NCBI RefSeq assembly: GCF_050379415.1
Contig: NZ_JBNRLS010000006.1
Coordinates: 42,306-106,305 of the forward strand
Origin: Marinobacter sp050379415
GTDB taxonomy: Bacteria; Pseudomonadota; Gammaproteobacteria; Pseudomonadales; Oleiphilaceae
Length of the DNA: 64,000 nt
Reading direction: 5' to 3'
Shown here: piece by piece, positions 16,960 through 26,490 of the stretch
Numbering within the stretch: position 1 is the first letter of the stretch
How the letters are laid out: each line of letters starts with the position of its first letter
The notes under the pieces: model-generated
Databases searched by the model: none
Seen by the model: the letters and a program-made list of their open reading frames with translations, nothing else
What the model was told of the DNA's origin: nothing
Position numbers and translations under genes: made by a program

Positions 16960-18060
16960 TTAGTGTTCGGTTACGGAAACACTTGAGATTGAACCAGACA
17001 GGTTACGCTCCCGGGTAGACAGCTCCGCACCAACCCGACGGGCAATGTCCCGGTAACGGCGGGCCACTTCAGAATCCGGCTCGGCAATGACGGAGGGGGT
17101 ACCGCCGTCGGTCTGTTCCCGGATGGTCATGTGCAGTGGCAGCTGACCTAACAGGGTGGTGTCGTATTCCGCCGCGATGCGTTCGCCGCCGCCGTGGCCA
17201 AACAGGGGTTCTTCGTGGCCGCAGTTGCTGCAGATATGGACGCTCATGTTTTCGATCACGCCCAGGACCGGGATGTCGACCTTGCGGAACATTTCAATGC
17301 CTTTTTTGCCGTCCAGCAGGGCGATGTCCTGGGGGGTGGTGACGATGACGGCGCCGGTGACCGGGACTTTCTGGGCCAGGGTGAGCTGGATGTCACCGGT
17401 GCCCGGGGGCATGTCGACGATGAGGTAGTCGAGTTCGTTCCAGAGGGTCTGTTGCAGCAGTTGCATGACGGCGCCGCTGACCATGGGACCACGCCAGACC
17501 ATGGGGGTTTTCTCGGTGACGACGAAGGCCATGGAGTTGGCTTGCAGGCCGTGGGCTTCCATGGGGACGAAGTATTTGTTTTCTCTCGTATCCGGGCGTT
17601 TGCCTTCGGGTACGCCGAGCATCATGCCGATGCTGGGGCCGTAGATGTCGGCGTCGAGGATGCCGACTCTTGCGCCTTCGGCCTGCAGTGCCAGGGCAAG
17701 GTTGACGGCGGTGGTGGATTTGCCGACGCCGCCTTTGCCGGACGCCACGGCGATGATGTTCTTGACGCCTGGAACCGACGGGATGTCTTTCTGGACTTTG
17801 TAGGAGTGGATTTTCTGGCCGACGTGGACGTCGGCGCTGTCAACGCCGTCGACGTTTTCCAGAGCGTTGGTGACGATCTGCTTGAGCGCTCCGGCAATGC
17901 CTTTGGACGGGTATGGCAGCTCGACCATGAGGGTAACTTTGCCGCTGTCGTCGGCAGACAGATTTTTGACGGCGCCGAGTTCGTACAGGTCCTTTTCAAG
18001 GTAAGGATCCCGGTATTCGCGGACAGCGGCTTCGAGGGCCTGCTGGGAAATCTGGGTCAT
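16960..18060 (-). CDS. apbC: Mrp/NBP35-type iron-sulfur carrier ATPase ApbC
   Basis: P-loop protein that binds a [4Fe-4S] cluster at the dimer interface and passes it to apoproteins. The N-terminal 90 residues are a MIP18/DUF59 domain; then comes the deviant Walker A loop SGKGGVGKSTTAVNLA and the Mrp signatures DADIYGPSIGMMLG, MVWRGPMVSGAVMQLL and DMPPGTGDIQLT. The cluster-binding CxxC is in HICSNCGHEE. It is 366 residues, normal for the family. It is divergent from metG, as is common in this group, with about 190 bases between. Confidence 0.95.
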   Translation of the reverse strand: MTQISQQALEAAVREYRDPYLEKDLYELGAVKNLSADDSGKVTLMVELPYPSKGIAGALKQIVTNALENVDGVDSADVHVGQKIHSYKVQKDIPSVPGVKNIIAVASGKGGVGKSTTAVNLALALQAEGARVGILDADIYGPSIGMMLGVPEGKRPDTRENKYFVPMEAHGLQANSMAFVVTEKTPMVWRGPMVSGAVMQLLQQTLWNELDYLIVDMPPGTGDIQLTLAQKVPVTGAVIVTTPQDIALLDGKKGIEMFRKVDIPVLGVIENMSVHICSNCGHEEPLFGHGGGERIAAEYDTTLLGQLPLHMTIREQTDGGTPSVIAEPDSEVARRYRDIARRVGAELSTRERNLSGSISSVSVTEH

Positions 18061-18250
18061 CGGGTTCTCCGGAATAAGCTCATGAACACGGAAACGGGCG
18101 TTTCAGGTGAAAAATTACTGCTTGGAAGGTATCATCTGTGCCCGTTTCTGACCATATGGGGTCTTTACCTGGAACAATCAATTCGGGATCTGTGCCAGGA
18201 CCCTGTTTTTGTCTTTCCAACCCTTACCAACAGAAGGTTCGGACATCACC

Positions 18251-20281
18251 ATGACGCAAGCGAGCAAGCATCAGCGCGATATTCTGGTTACCAGCGCCCT
18301 GCCCTATGCCAACGGGCCGATCCACCTGGGTCACCTGCTGGAGTATATTCAGACCGATATCTGGGTGCGCTACCAGAACATGCGTGGCCACAACTGCTAC
18401 TACGTTTGCGCTGACGATGCCCATGGCACCGCGATCATGCTGCGTGCCGAGCGAGAAGGCATTACTCCGGAGCAGCTGATCGACCGGATCAGCCAGGAGC
18501 ACCAGGAAGACTTTGCGGGCTTCCATATCCGCTTTGACAACTATTACTCCACCCACTCGGAGGAGAACCGTTACTTCTCCGAGTACATCTACCGCCAGCT
18601 GCAGGAAAACGGGCACATCGCCACCCGGAAGATTACCCAGTTCTTCGATCCGGAGAAGGAGATGTTTCTGGCGGACCGTTTCATCAAGGGCACTTGCCCG
18701 AAATGCAAGGCGGAAGACCAGTACGGGGACAACTGCGAGGCCTGTGGCGCCACCTATACGCCGGCGGAGCTGATCAATCCGCGCTCTGCAGTGTCCGGCG
18801 CCACACCAGTGGAGAAGCAATCCGAACACTATTTCTTCAAGCTTCCGGATTTCCACGACTTCCTGGCCAAGTGGACCCGCAGCGGCACCCTGCAGCCGCA
18901 GGTAGCCAACAAGCTGGCTGAGTGGCTGGACGCCGGTCTCCAGGAGTGGGACATCAGCCGTGATGCGCCCTACTTCGGTTTCGAGATTCCGGATGCCCCG
19001 GGCAAGTATTTCTATGTCTGGCTGGACGCCCCCATCGGCTACCTGGCCAGCTTCAAGAATCTGTGCAACCGCGAAGGCATCGACTTCGAACACTTCTGGA
19101 AAGCAGATTCCGAAGCCGAGGTCTATCACTTCATCGGCAAGGACATCATCAATTTCCACGCCCTGTTCTGGCCGTCCATGCTCCACGATGCCGGTTTCCG
19201 GACGCCGACCGCAGTCTGGGCCCACGGCTTTGTGACCGTCAACGGCAAGAAGATGTCCAAGTCCCGTGGCACCTTCATCATGGCGCGCACCTACCTGGAT
19301 CATCTGAACCCGGAGTACCTGCGCTACTACTTTGCAGCCAAGCTCACCGGCAGTGTCGATGACATGGACCTGAATCTGGAAGACTTTGCAGCGCGGGTGA
19401 ATTCAGATCTGGTGGGCAAGGTGGTGAACATCGCCAGCCGCAGCGCCGGATTCATCACCAAACGCTTTGATGGCCAGCTGGGCACGGTGACCGAGCATGG
19501 GAAGCTGAAGGAGTTCATCGAGGCGGGCAAGGAGATCGAGGAGTTTTTCGAGGCCCGTGAATTCGGCCGCGCCATGCGTCGGATCATGGAACTGGCGGAT
19601 ATCGCCAACCAGTACGTGAACGACGAGCAGCCCTGGGTCATCGCCAAGCAGGAAGGCCAGGACGACAACCTGCAGGCAATCTGCACCAATGCCATCAACA
19701 TGTTCCGTATCCTGATGACCTACCTGGCACCGGTGTTGCCGAAGACTGCCGAGGCCTCCGAGGCGTTCCTGAATGCCAGGCTGGACTGGAACAACCGTGC
19801 GGAACTGTTGGAAAACCACGGTATCAACAAGTTCAAGCCCCTGATGAACCGCGTGGACATGGCCCAGATTGAGAAGATGCTGGATGCCTCCAAGGAGGAA
19901 CTGCCTGCAGCGACTGGTCAGCCGGAACCTGCTGCCAATCTGGAGCCGATCGCCGATGAGATAGAATTCGGTGATTTCGCGAAAGTGGACCTTCGGGTCG
20001 TTAAAATTGTCAAAGCAGAGCATGTTGAGGGTGCAGACAAGCTACTTCGCCTGACTCTTGACGTGGGACATGGCGAACGCAACGTGTTTGCTGGTATCAA
20101 GTCCGCATACAAGCCGGAGGAACTGGAAGGCCGCATGACCGTGATGGTGGCCAACCTGAAACCGAGGAAAATGAAGTTCGGCATGTCTGAGGGCATGGTT
20201 CTGGCCGCCGGCCCGGGGGGCAAGGATATTTTCATCCTGTCGCCGGACTCCGGGGCGACCCCGGGCATGCGGGTAATGTAA
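18251..20281 (+). CDS. metG: Methionine--tRNA ligase
   Basis: Class I synthetase that charges elongator and initiator tRNA(Met). The start at ATG 18251 gives 676 residues and the N-terminus MTQASKHQRDILVTSALPYANG; an upstream reading from 18209 is not needed. Landmarks are the HLGH form of the HIGH motif (GPIHLGHLLEY), the zinc knuckle (CPKCKAEDQYGDNCEACG), the KMSKS loop (GKKMSKSRGTF) and a C-terminal tRNA-binding/dimerisation domain (FAKVDLRVVKI onward). It lies 25 bases upstream of rsxA and may share its transcript. Confidence 0.98.
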   Translation: MTQASKHQRDILVTSALPYANGPIHLGHLLEYIQTDIWVRYQNMRGHNCYYVCADDAHGTAIMLRAEREGITPEQLIDRISQEHQEDFAGFHIRFDNYYSTHSEENRYFSEYIYRQLQENGHIATRKITQFFDPEKEMFLADRFIKGTCPKCKAEDQYGDNCEACGATYTPAELINPRSAVSGATPVEKQSEHYFFKLPDFHDFLAKWTRSGTLQPQVANKLAEWLDAGLQEWDISRDAPYFGFEIPDAPGKYFYVWLDAPIGYLASFKNLCNREGIDFEHFWKADSEAEVYHFIGKDIINFHALFWPSMLHDAGFRTPTAVWAHGFVTVNGKKMSKSRGTFIMARTYLDHLNPEYLRYYFAAKLTGSVDDMDLNLEDFAARVNSDLVGKVVNIASRSAGFITKRFDGQLGTVTEHGKLKEFIEAGKEIEEFFEAREFGRAMRRIMELADIANQYVNDEQPWVIAKQEGQDDNLQAICTNAINMFRILMTYLAPVLPKTAEASEAFLNARLDWNNRAELLENHGINKFKPLMNRVDMAQIEKMLDASKEELPAATGQPEPAANLEPIADEIEFGDFAKVDLRVVKIVKAEHVEGADKLLRLTLDVGHGERNVFAGIKSAYKPEELEGRMTVMVANLKPRKMKFGMSEGMVLAAGPGGKDIFILSPDSGATPGMRVM

Positions 20282-20306
20282 GGCAGCGCGAGGAAGAGCA
20301 GCTCCG

Positions 20307-20888
20307 ATGACAGAGTATTTGCTGATACTGGTCAGCACCATTCTGGTGAACAATTTCGTACTGGTTCAGTTTCTGGGCCTGTGCCCGTTCATGGGTGTGT
20401 CCGGGAAGCTGGAGACCGCCATGGGCATGTCTCTGGCCACCACCTTTGTGCTGACCCTGTCATCGGTATGCAGTTACCTGGCCTACACCTACCTGCTGGC
20501 GCCACTGGATCTGGCATTCCTGAAGACCATCACCTTCATTCTGGTGATTGCGGTGGTGGTCCAGTTCACCGAGATGGTGGTTCGCAAGACCAGTCCGCTG
20601 CTCTACCGGGTTCTGGGCATCTTCCTGCCCCTGATCACCACGAACTGCGCTGTTCTCGGCGTGGCACTTCTTAACCTTAACAAAAACAACAACTTCGTTG
20701 AGTCTGTCCTGTACGGGTTCGGTGCAGCGGCCGGTTTTTCCATGGTACTGGTGCTGTTTGCCGCCATGCGTGAGCGTATCGCGGTGGCCGATGTTCCGGT
20801 TGCCTTCCGGGGCGCCGCCATTGGTATGGTAACCGCAGGGCTGATGTCGCTGGCATTTTTGGGCTTCACCGGCCTGGTCACTGTCTGA
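20307..20888 (+). CDS. rsxA: Electron transport complex subunit RsxA (RnfA)
   Basis: Integral membrane subunit of the Rnf/Rsx complex, which couples electron flow between ferredoxin and NAD to Na+ or H+ transport and, in E. coli, keeps SoxR reduced. The 193-residue product is almost wholly hydrophobic with about six helices; LVNNFVLVQFLGLCPFMGVS and PLITTNCAVLGVALLN are family blocks carrying the conserved Cys residues. First gene of rsxABCDGE, all on the plus strand with gaps of a few bases. RsxA and RsxE are paralogues and share the TTNC/VTNC motif. Confidence 0.96.
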   Translation: MTEYLLILVSTILVNNFVLVQFLGLCPFMGVSGKLETAMGMSLATTFVLTLSSVCSYLAYTYLLAPLDLAFLKTITFILVIAVVVQFTEMVVRKTSPLLYRVLGIFLPLITTNCAVLGVALLNLNKNNNFVESVLYGFGAAAGFSMVLVLFAAMRERIAVADVPVAFRGAAIGMVTAGLMSLAFLGFTGLVTV

Positions 20889-20904
20889 CGGAGCATTTGT
20901 TGTT

Positions 20905-21483
20905 ATGTGGACGGGCATTCTGATCGCCGTTGCTGTGCTGTTGGCCCTGGCCGTGGTTTTTGGCGGTCTGCTGGGCTTTGCCTCCGAACGGTTCAAGGTT
21001 GAGGGTAACCCTCTGGTCGACCAGATCGACGCCCTGTTGCCACAGACCCAGTGTGGCCAGTGCGGCTTCCCGGGTTGCCGCCCGTACGCCGAAGCCATCG
21101 CCCAGGGCGAAGCCATCAACAAGTGCCCTCCGGGCGGTGAGAGCACCATCAAGGCCCTCGCCGACCTGCTGGACGTCGAACCCCAGCCCCTGGATGCCGA
21201 ACACGGCGTCGAGCAGGCCAAGCGCGTCGCGGTCATCCGTGAGGATGAATGTATCGGCTGTACCAAGTGCATCCAGGCCTGCCCGGTGGATGCCATCCTG
21301 GGCGCAGCAAAACACATGCACACGGTGATCGAGAGCGAGTGCACCGGTTGCGACCTGTGCGTCGAGCCGTGTCCGGTTGACTGTATCGACATGGTCACTC
21401 TCGAACCGGACATCCGCACCTGGACCTGGACACCGCCGAGTTCCGGAATCATTGCCACTGACCGCCAGGGAGCCAGCGCCTGA
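20905..21483 (+). CDS. rsxB: Electron transport complex subunit RsxB (RnfB)
   Basis: Iron-sulfur subunit on the cytoplasmic side of the Rsx complex. A single N-terminal membrane anchor (ILIAVAVLLALAVVFGGLLG) is followed by a 4Fe-4S domain with CGQCGFPGCRPYAEAIAQG and then two ferredoxin-type clusters (CIGCTKCIQACP and CTGCDLCVEPCP). At 192 residues it has the short gammaproteobacterial length without the extra clusters of acetogen RnfB. The stop overlaps the rsxC ATG (TGATG at 21481-21485). Confidence 0.96.
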   Translation: MWTGILIAVAVLLALAVVFGGLLGFASERFKVEGNPLVDQIDALLPQTQCGQCGFPGCRPYAEAIAQGEAINKCPPGGESTIKALADLLDVEPQPLDAEHGVEQAKRVAVIREDECIGCTKCIQACPVDAILGAAKHMHTVIESECTGCDLCVEPCPVDCIDMVTLEPDIRTWTWTPPSSGIIATDRQGASA

Positions 21484-23312
21484 TGACTCAATTGTGGGAT
21501 TTCTCCGGCGGCATCCATCCGGCCGAGAACAAGCAGCAGTCCACCTCCGGACCGATCCGGACAGCCGGGTTGCCCGAACGTCTGGTGCTGCCGCTGCAAC
21601 AACATATCGGTGATCCCGCAGAACCACTGGTGGAAGTCGGTGAACGGGTGCTGAAGGGACAGAAGATCGCCGATGTCACCATCGGCATGGGCGTACCGGT
21701 TCACGCCCCCACGTCCGGGGTGATCGAGAGTATTGCCGAAATGCCGGTGCCACACCCTTCGGGGCTGGATGACTGGTGCATCACCCTCAAACCTGACGGT
21801 GAGGACCAATGGCGGGAACGGAATCCGATGTCCGATTACCGTGGGCTGGATCGGGAGACGGTGCTTGGAATCATCCATGAGGCCGGCATTTCCGGCATGG
21901 GCGGCGCCGGCTTCCCCACCGATATCAAACTCCGTCCACCCAAGGACCGCAAGGTGGACACCCTGATTCTCAACGGCGCCGAGTGCGAGCCCTACATCAC
22001 GGCCGATGACATGACCATGCGGGAGAAAGCGGCCGAGGTGGTTGCCGGCCTCAAGGTAATGGCCTGGATCCTGCGCCCGGAGCGTTGCGTGATCGGCATC
22101 GAGGACAACAAGCCCCAGGCCATCGAGGCCATGCAAAAGGCCTGCGAAGGCACCCAGATCGAAATTGCGGTGATCCCGACCAAGTACCCGTCCGGTGGTG
22201 AAAAACAGCTGATCCGGGTCCTGACCGGACTGGAAGTCCCCAGTGCCGGAATCCCGGCCGATATCGGCGTCATGTGCCAGAACATCGGCACCGCCGTTGC
22301 GATCTCCCGGGCAGTCTTTGAAGACAGCCCGCTGATCTCCCGGATCGTCACCATTACCGGAGACGCGGTCCGGGAGCCGGGCACGTTCGAGGCGCTGATC
22401 GGCACACCGATCGACTACCTGCTTGAACAGGCAAAGCTGGAGCCGCAGAAGGTCAACCGTCTGGTACTGGGCGGCCCTATGATGGGATACACACTGACCA
22501 CCACGGCGGTTCCGGTGACCAAGACCACCAACTGCGTGATCGCAGCCACCGAGACCGAATTGCCGGCGCCGCCGCCGGAACAGCCCTGCATCCGCTGTGG
22601 CCAGTGTGCGGAAGTGTGCCCCATGGAGCTGCTACCCCAGCAGCTGTTCTGGTATTCGAAATCCGGCGAATTCGAAAAGGCGGAACACCTGAACCTGTTC
22701 GATTGCATTGAATGCGGTGCCTGTTCCTACGTGTGCCCCAGTTCCATTCCCCTGGTGCAGTATTACCGTTACGCCAAGGGCGAGATCCGGGTCCAACGGG
22801 CGGAGCAGATCAAGGCAGATCGAGCCCGGGAGCGCTTCGAGGCCCGCCAGGCACGACTGCAGCGGGAGCAGCAGGAAAAGGAGCAACGGCGTAAGGAACG
22901 CGCGAAAGCCGCTGCCGAAGCCCAGGCGAAAAAACAGGCAGAGGCTGAAAAAGCCGCCGAGGCCGGTGAGGCGGTTGATGATCGTGCCGCCAAGGCGGCG
23001 CTGGTGCAGCAGGCCCTGGAACGCAAGAAGGCCAAAGCCGCCAAGGCAAGTCCGGAAGCCAGTGCGCACACAGCCACCAACGAGGATAAGCCCGACATCG
23101 AGGCGCTGGAACAACAGTTAAGCCAGGCAAAATCCAAACTGGACACCATGCAGGGCATGCTGGATGAAGCCAAGGCCCAGCAGGCGGACAACGTCGACAA
23201 GCTGGAGCGCGCCGTGGCCAAAAATCACGATCGAGTAAAACGTGCCGAGCAGGCCCTGGCGGACGCCAGCAAGGCCCTGGCCGGCACCACCGAATCCCAG
23301 ACATCCGATTAA
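21483..23312 (+). CDS. rsxC: Electron transport complex subunit RsxC (RnfC)
   Basis: Peripheral subunit that binds NADH, FMN and two 4Fe-4S clusters. It has an N-terminal RnfC barrel (GVPVHAPTSGVIESIA), the nucleotide/FMN segment GISGMGGAGFPTDIKL with ILNGAECEPYITAD, and two ferredoxin motifs (CIRCGQCAEVCP, CIECGACSYVCP). After about residue 440 the chain becomes a highly charged Ala/Lys/Glu/Gln-rich tail of roughly 170 residues, probably helical or coiled coil (RLQREQQEKEQRRKERAKAA). Such tails vary greatly in length between species. Total 609 residues. Confidence 0.95.
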   Translation: MTQLWDFSGGIHPAENKQQSTSGPIRTAGLPERLVLPLQQHIGDPAEPLVEVGERVLKGQKIADVTIGMGVPVHAPTSGVIESIAEMPVPHPSGLDDWCITLKPDGEDQWRERNPMSDYRGLDRETVLGIIHEAGISGMGGAGFPTDIKLRPPKDRKVDTLILNGAECEPYITADDMTMREKAAEVVAGLKVMAWILRPERCVIGIEDNKPQAIEAMQKACEGTQIEIAVIPTKYPSGGEKQLIRVLTGLEVPSAGIPADIGVMCQNIGTAVAISRAVFEDSPLISRIVTITGDAVREPGTFEALIGTPIDYLLEQAKLEPQKVNRLVLGGPMMGYTLTTTAVPVTKTTNCVIAATETELPAPPPEQPCIRCGQCAEVCPMELLPQQLFWYSKSGEFEKAEHLNLFDCIECGACSYVCPSSIPLVQYYRYAKGEIRVQRAEQIKADRARERFEARQARLQREQQEKEQRRKERAKAAAEAQAKKQAEAEKAAEAGEAVDDRAAKAALVQQALERKKAKAAKASPEASAHTATNEDKPDIEALEQQLSQAKSKLDTMQGMLDEAKAQQADNVDKLERAVAKNHDRVKRAEQALADASKALAGTTESQTSD

Positions 23313-23333
23313 CCGAGCCCAGGCCCGATCTCC

Positions 23334-24386
23334 ATGGCATTTGTTCAACAATCATCGCCCCATGCCCGCAACGCCCGACCAACGTCCCGGGTCATGCTCT
23401 GGGTCATCATCGCGGCATTGCCCGGGCTGATTGCCCAGACCGTCTTCTTCGGCTGGGGCAACCTGATCAACGTGGTCTGGTGCATTGCCGTCGCCCTCGC
23501 CTCCGAGGCAGCTTTCCTGAAACTGCGCGGTAAGCCGGTGGCGTTTTTCCTGAAGGACAATACTGCAGCTGTTACCGGCCTGTTGCTGGGTCTCTCCCTG
23601 CCCCAGTTTGCCCCCTGGTGGGTATCCGCCATAGCCGTCATCACTGCCATCATCATTGCCAAGCAACTATACGGCGGCCTGGGCTCCAACCCGTTCAATC
23701 CTGCCATGGTCGGCTACGCCCTGGTGTTGATTTCCTTCCCGGTTGCCATGACCACCAACTGGGCCGAGGCGGCGATGCTGTTCCAGGGCTCGCCCGGATT
23801 CGGTGAAACCCTGGCCCGAATCTTCTCGGCCTCCCAGACCGCCGTCGACGGCTGGACCATGGCCACGCCGCTGGGAGAATACAAGCACAAGATTGCTTCC
23901 CACACTGCCACCGAGGTTCTGGCTCACCCCACGTTCGGTGAGGGTATCGCCAGGGGCTGGGAATGGGTCAACGTTGCCTTCCTGGCCGGCGGCTTGGTGC
24001 TGGTGTTCCTGCGCATTATCACCTGGCATATCCCGGCGGGCTTCCTCGGCGGGCTGGTCCTCATGAGCCTGGCCTTCGGTGCCAATGCCGATCAGTACGC
24101 GCCCCTGTCCCTGCACCTGCTGGCAGGCGGCACCATGCTGGGCGCCTTCTTCATCGCAACCGATCCGGTCTCGGCGGCAACCAGTCACCACGGCAAGCTG
24201 ATCTACGGCGCAGGCATTGGCGTGCTGATCTACGTCATCCGTTCCTGGGGTAACTACCCGGATGCGGTAGCGTTCAGCGTCCTGCTGATGAATTTCGCCG
24301 TACCTTTTATCGATTACTACACGCCACCGCGTGCCTATGGCCACCACAAGGCCCGCCGCGGTTTGCCTGGCAAGGATCAGGGGTAA
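23334..24386 (+). CDS. rsxD: Electron transport complex subunit RsxD (RnfD)
   Basis: Membrane subunit related to NqrB that carries covalently bound FMN. It is 350 residues with many hydrophobic helices. The flavinylation site is in TDPVSAATSHHGK, where Thr283 by my count is the expected attachment residue. GLGSNPFNPAMVGYALVLISFP is another family block. It lies 21 bases after rsxC and three bases before rsxG, in the conserved order C-D-G-E. Confidence 0.95.
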   Translation: MAFVQQSSPHARNARPTSRVMLWVIIAALPGLIAQTVFFGWGNLINVVWCIAVALASEAAFLKLRGKPVAFFLKDNTAAVTGLLLGLSLPQFAPWWVSAIAVITAIIIAKQLYGGLGSNPFNPAMVGYALVLISFPVAMTTNWAEAAMLFQGSPGFGETLARIFSASQTAVDGWTMATPLGEYKHKIASHTATEVLAHPTFGEGIARGWEWVNVAFLAGGLVLVFLRIITWHIPAGFLGGLVLMSLAFGANADQYAPLSLHLLAGGTMLGAFFIATDPVSAATSHHGKLIYGAGIGVLIYVIRSWGNYPDAVAFSVLLMNFAVPFIDYYTPPRAYGHHKARRGLPGKDQG

Positions 24387-24389
24387 GAC

Positions 24390-25025
24390 ATGGCTGCACT
24401 GGCAAAATCCATTCGACGCAGCGCCATCGGCCTGGGCCTCTTTGCCATCATCACCGGCGGGTCCATCGCAGTGACACAGGCCCTGACCGAGGAGCGCATC
24501 CAGGAAGAGGCGGCTCGGGCAGAGGCGCGAGCCCTGTTTGAAATCATCCCGGAAACTCAGCATGACAACGATCTGCTGAACGATACGGTCCAGTTACCGG
24601 CCAGTGAGCGGCTTGCCACCAAAGGACCGGTGACCGTCTGGGTAGCGCGGAGAAACGGTGAACCTACGGGCTTCATCATGCCGGTAGTGGCCCCTGACGG
24701 GTACTCCGGCGACATCCGGCTATTGGTTGGTATCGACCTCCAGGGCACAGTGCTTGGCGTGCGCGTGGTGAACCACAAGGAGACACCGGGACTCGGCGAT
24801 CGCATCGAAACCAAGAAATCCGACTGGATTTACAGTTTCGAGGGCCGTTCCCTGGACAACCCCGAACCCCGTAACTGGAACGTCAAGAAAAACGGCGGCG
24901 CGTTTGACCAGTTCACCGGGGCCACCATCACCCCCCGCGCCGTGGTCAAGGCGGTCCAGAAGTCTCTGGTATACTACCGCCAGAATCGGCGGGAAATCCT
25001 GAACCGACTTGAGGAGACGCCCTGA
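24390..25025 (+). CDS. rsxG: Electron transport complex subunit RsxG (RnfG)
   Basis: Subunit with one N-terminal membrane helix (SAIGLGLFAIITGGSIAVTQAL) and a periplasmic FMN-binding domain. The FMN is attached covalently to the last Thr of FTGAT (Thr179 by my count, in DQFTGATITPRAVV), a modification made by ApbE. GVRVVNHKETPGLGDRIE is a further family block. 211 residues. The rsxE ATG starts two bases after its stop. Confidence 0.95.
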   Translation: MAALAKSIRRSAIGLGLFAIITGGSIAVTQALTEERIQEEAARAEARALFEIIPETQHDNDLLNDTVQLPASERLATKGPVTVWVARRNGEPTGFIMPVVAPDGYSGDIRLLVGIDLQGTVLGVRVVNHKETPGLGDRIETKKSDWIYSFEGRSLDNPEPRNWNVKKNGGAFDQFTGATITPRAVVKAVQKSLVYYRQNRREILNRLEETP

Positions 25026-25027
25026 TC

Positions 25028-25744
25028 ATGGCAAGCAAGACCTCCGCAGAAATCATCCGCGACGGGCTGTGGAACAACAACCCCGCGCTGGTTCAGGTCC
25101 TGGGTTTGTGCCCCCTGCTGGCAGTAACCAGCACCGTGGTCAACGCCATCGGGCTCGGTTTGGCCACGCTGATGGTACTCATGGGCTCGAATCTGGCGGT
25201 ATCATTGATTCGCAACTTCGTGGGTGAGTCGGTCCGGTTACCCGCGTTTGTGATGATTATCGCGTCGTTCGTCACCTGTGCCGAGTTACTGATGCAGGCC
25301 TTCACCTACGAGCTTTACCAGATTCTGGGCATCTTCATTCCCCTGATCGTCACCAACTGCACCATCCTGGGCCGGGCCGACGCCTTTGCCTCCAAGAACA
25401 GCCCGGGACCGGCGGTGCTGGATGGCACCATGATGGGCCTTGGATTTCTGGCGGTGCTGATTGTTCTCGGGGGAATGCGCGAGCTGATCGGCCAGGGCAC
25501 CCTGTTTGCCGATATGAATCTGCTGTTGGGACCCATGGCCGCCGACTGGGTGGTTCGCCCGTTTGAAAACTATCCGGACATGCTGTTCATGGTGTTGCCT
25601 CCCGGCGCTTTTGTCGGGCTGGGGCTGCTGATCGCCCTGAAGAACGGCATCGATAGTCAACTCGAGGCCAGGCGCAAGGCCGCAGCGCCGGAACCCGCCA
25701 CCAGTGGCAGCAAGCGTGTCCGCGTCACGGGCAATGTTTCCTGA
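25028..25744 (+). CDS. rsxE: Electron transport complex subunit RsxE (RnfE)
   Basis: Integral membrane subunit paralogous to RsxA and to NqrD/NqrE. It shows the N-terminal block IIRDGLWNNNPALVQVLGLCPLLAV, the VTNCTILGRADAFASKN motif and six or so hydrophobic helices; the C-terminus is a short basic cytoplasmic tail. 238 residues. Last rsx gene, followed after 28 bases by nth, as in E. coli and Pseudomonas. Confidence 0.96.
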   Translation: MASKTSAEIIRDGLWNNNPALVQVLGLCPLLAVTSTVVNAIGLGLATLMVLMGSNLAVSLIRNFVGESVRLPAFVMIIASFVTCAELLMQAFTYELYQILGIFIPLIVTNCTILGRADAFASKNSPGPAVLDGTMMGLGFLAVLIVLGGMRELIGQGTLFADMNLLLGPMAADWVVRPFENYPDMLFMVLPPGAFVGLGLLIALKNGIDSQLEARRKAAAPEPATSGSKRVRVTGNVS

Positions 25745-25772
25745 ACCCAAACCAGAGCAGTACTGCTGACGG

Positions 25773-26411
25773 ATGAACAAGCAAAAACGTATCGAAATCT
25801 TTACCCGGCTGCGGGATGCCAACCCCAACCCGTCCACGGAGCTGAACTATTCGTCGCCGTTCGAGTTACTGATTGCCGTGATTCTCTCGGCCCAGGCTAC
25901 GGACGTGGGAGTCAACAAGGCCACCGACAAGCTGTTCCCGGTGGCGAACACACCGGAAGCGATTCTGGCGCTGGGGGTGGATGGACTCAAGGAATACATC
26001 AAGACCATTGGCCTGTTCAACAGCAAGGCCGAAAACGTCATCAAGACCTGCAGAATCCTGATCGAAAAGCATGGCGGCCGGGTCCCGGAAAAGCGTGAGG
26101 ATCTCGAAGCCCTGCCCGGTGTCGGGCGCAAGACTGCCAACGTGGTGCTCAACACCGCTTTCGGTCACATGGCCATGGCCGTGGATACCCATATTTTCCG
26201 GGTATCGAACCGCACCGGAATTGCACCGGGGAAAAACGTCCTGGAAGTGGAAAAGCGCCTGTTGCGTCTGGTACCGAAGGAATTTCTTCTGGATGCCCAC
26301 CATTGGCTCATCCTCCACGGCCGTTACACCTGCACCGCCCGCAAGCCCAAGTGTGGCGCCTGCATCATCGAGGATCTGTGCGAGTTCAAACAGAAGCGGG
26401 ACTACCTCTGA
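25773..26411 (+). CDS. nth: Endonuclease III
   Basis: Base-excision-repair glycosylase/AP lyase for oxidised pyrimidines. The helix-hairpin-helix is LPGVGRKTANVVLNTAFG with the catalytic Lys, and the catalytic Asp lies in MAVDTHIFRVSNR. The C-terminal [4Fe-4S] motif C-x6-C-x2-C-x5-C is intact (CTARKPKCGACIIEDLC). 212 residues, standard length. It closes the rsx operon. Confidence 0.97.
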   Translation: MNKQKRIEIFTRLRDANPNPSTELNYSSPFELLIAVILSAQATDVGVNKATDKLFPVANTPEAILALGVDGLKEYIKTIGLFNSKAENVIKTCRILIEKHGGRVPEKREDLEALPGVGRKTANVVLNTAFGHMAMAVDTHIFRVSNRTGIAPGKNVLEVEKRLLRLVPKEFLLDAHHWLILHGRYTCTARKPKCGACIIEDLCEFKQKRDYL

Positions 26412-26427
26412 CCCCCCACTCCGGAAA

Positions 26428-26463
26428 CAAAAAAGCCGACGCTCCCTGGCGGGTGCGCCGGCG
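26428..26463 (-). terminator. Intrinsic terminator downstream of the chalcone-isomerase-like gene
   Basis: On the minus strand an 8-bp stem GCCGGCGC / GCGTCGGC (with one G-U pair) is followed by a T-run (complement of 26429-26434). It lies between the convergent nth and chalcone-isomerase-like genes and may also slow transcription leaving nth, because the plus strand also forms the hairpin, without a good U-tract. Confidence 0.75.
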
Positions 26464-26490
26464 TCCCGATGTGTTCTCAGCGGCTGAGGA

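Noticed and set aside
17194..18414. 406-codon open frame opposite apbC extending into metG
   Set aside because: His/Asp/Gly-rich shadow product; apbC and metG are unambiguous.
20460..22136. 558-codon minus-strand frame opposite rsxABC
   Set aside because: Shadow of the rsx genes, which have intact iron-sulfur and membrane motifs.
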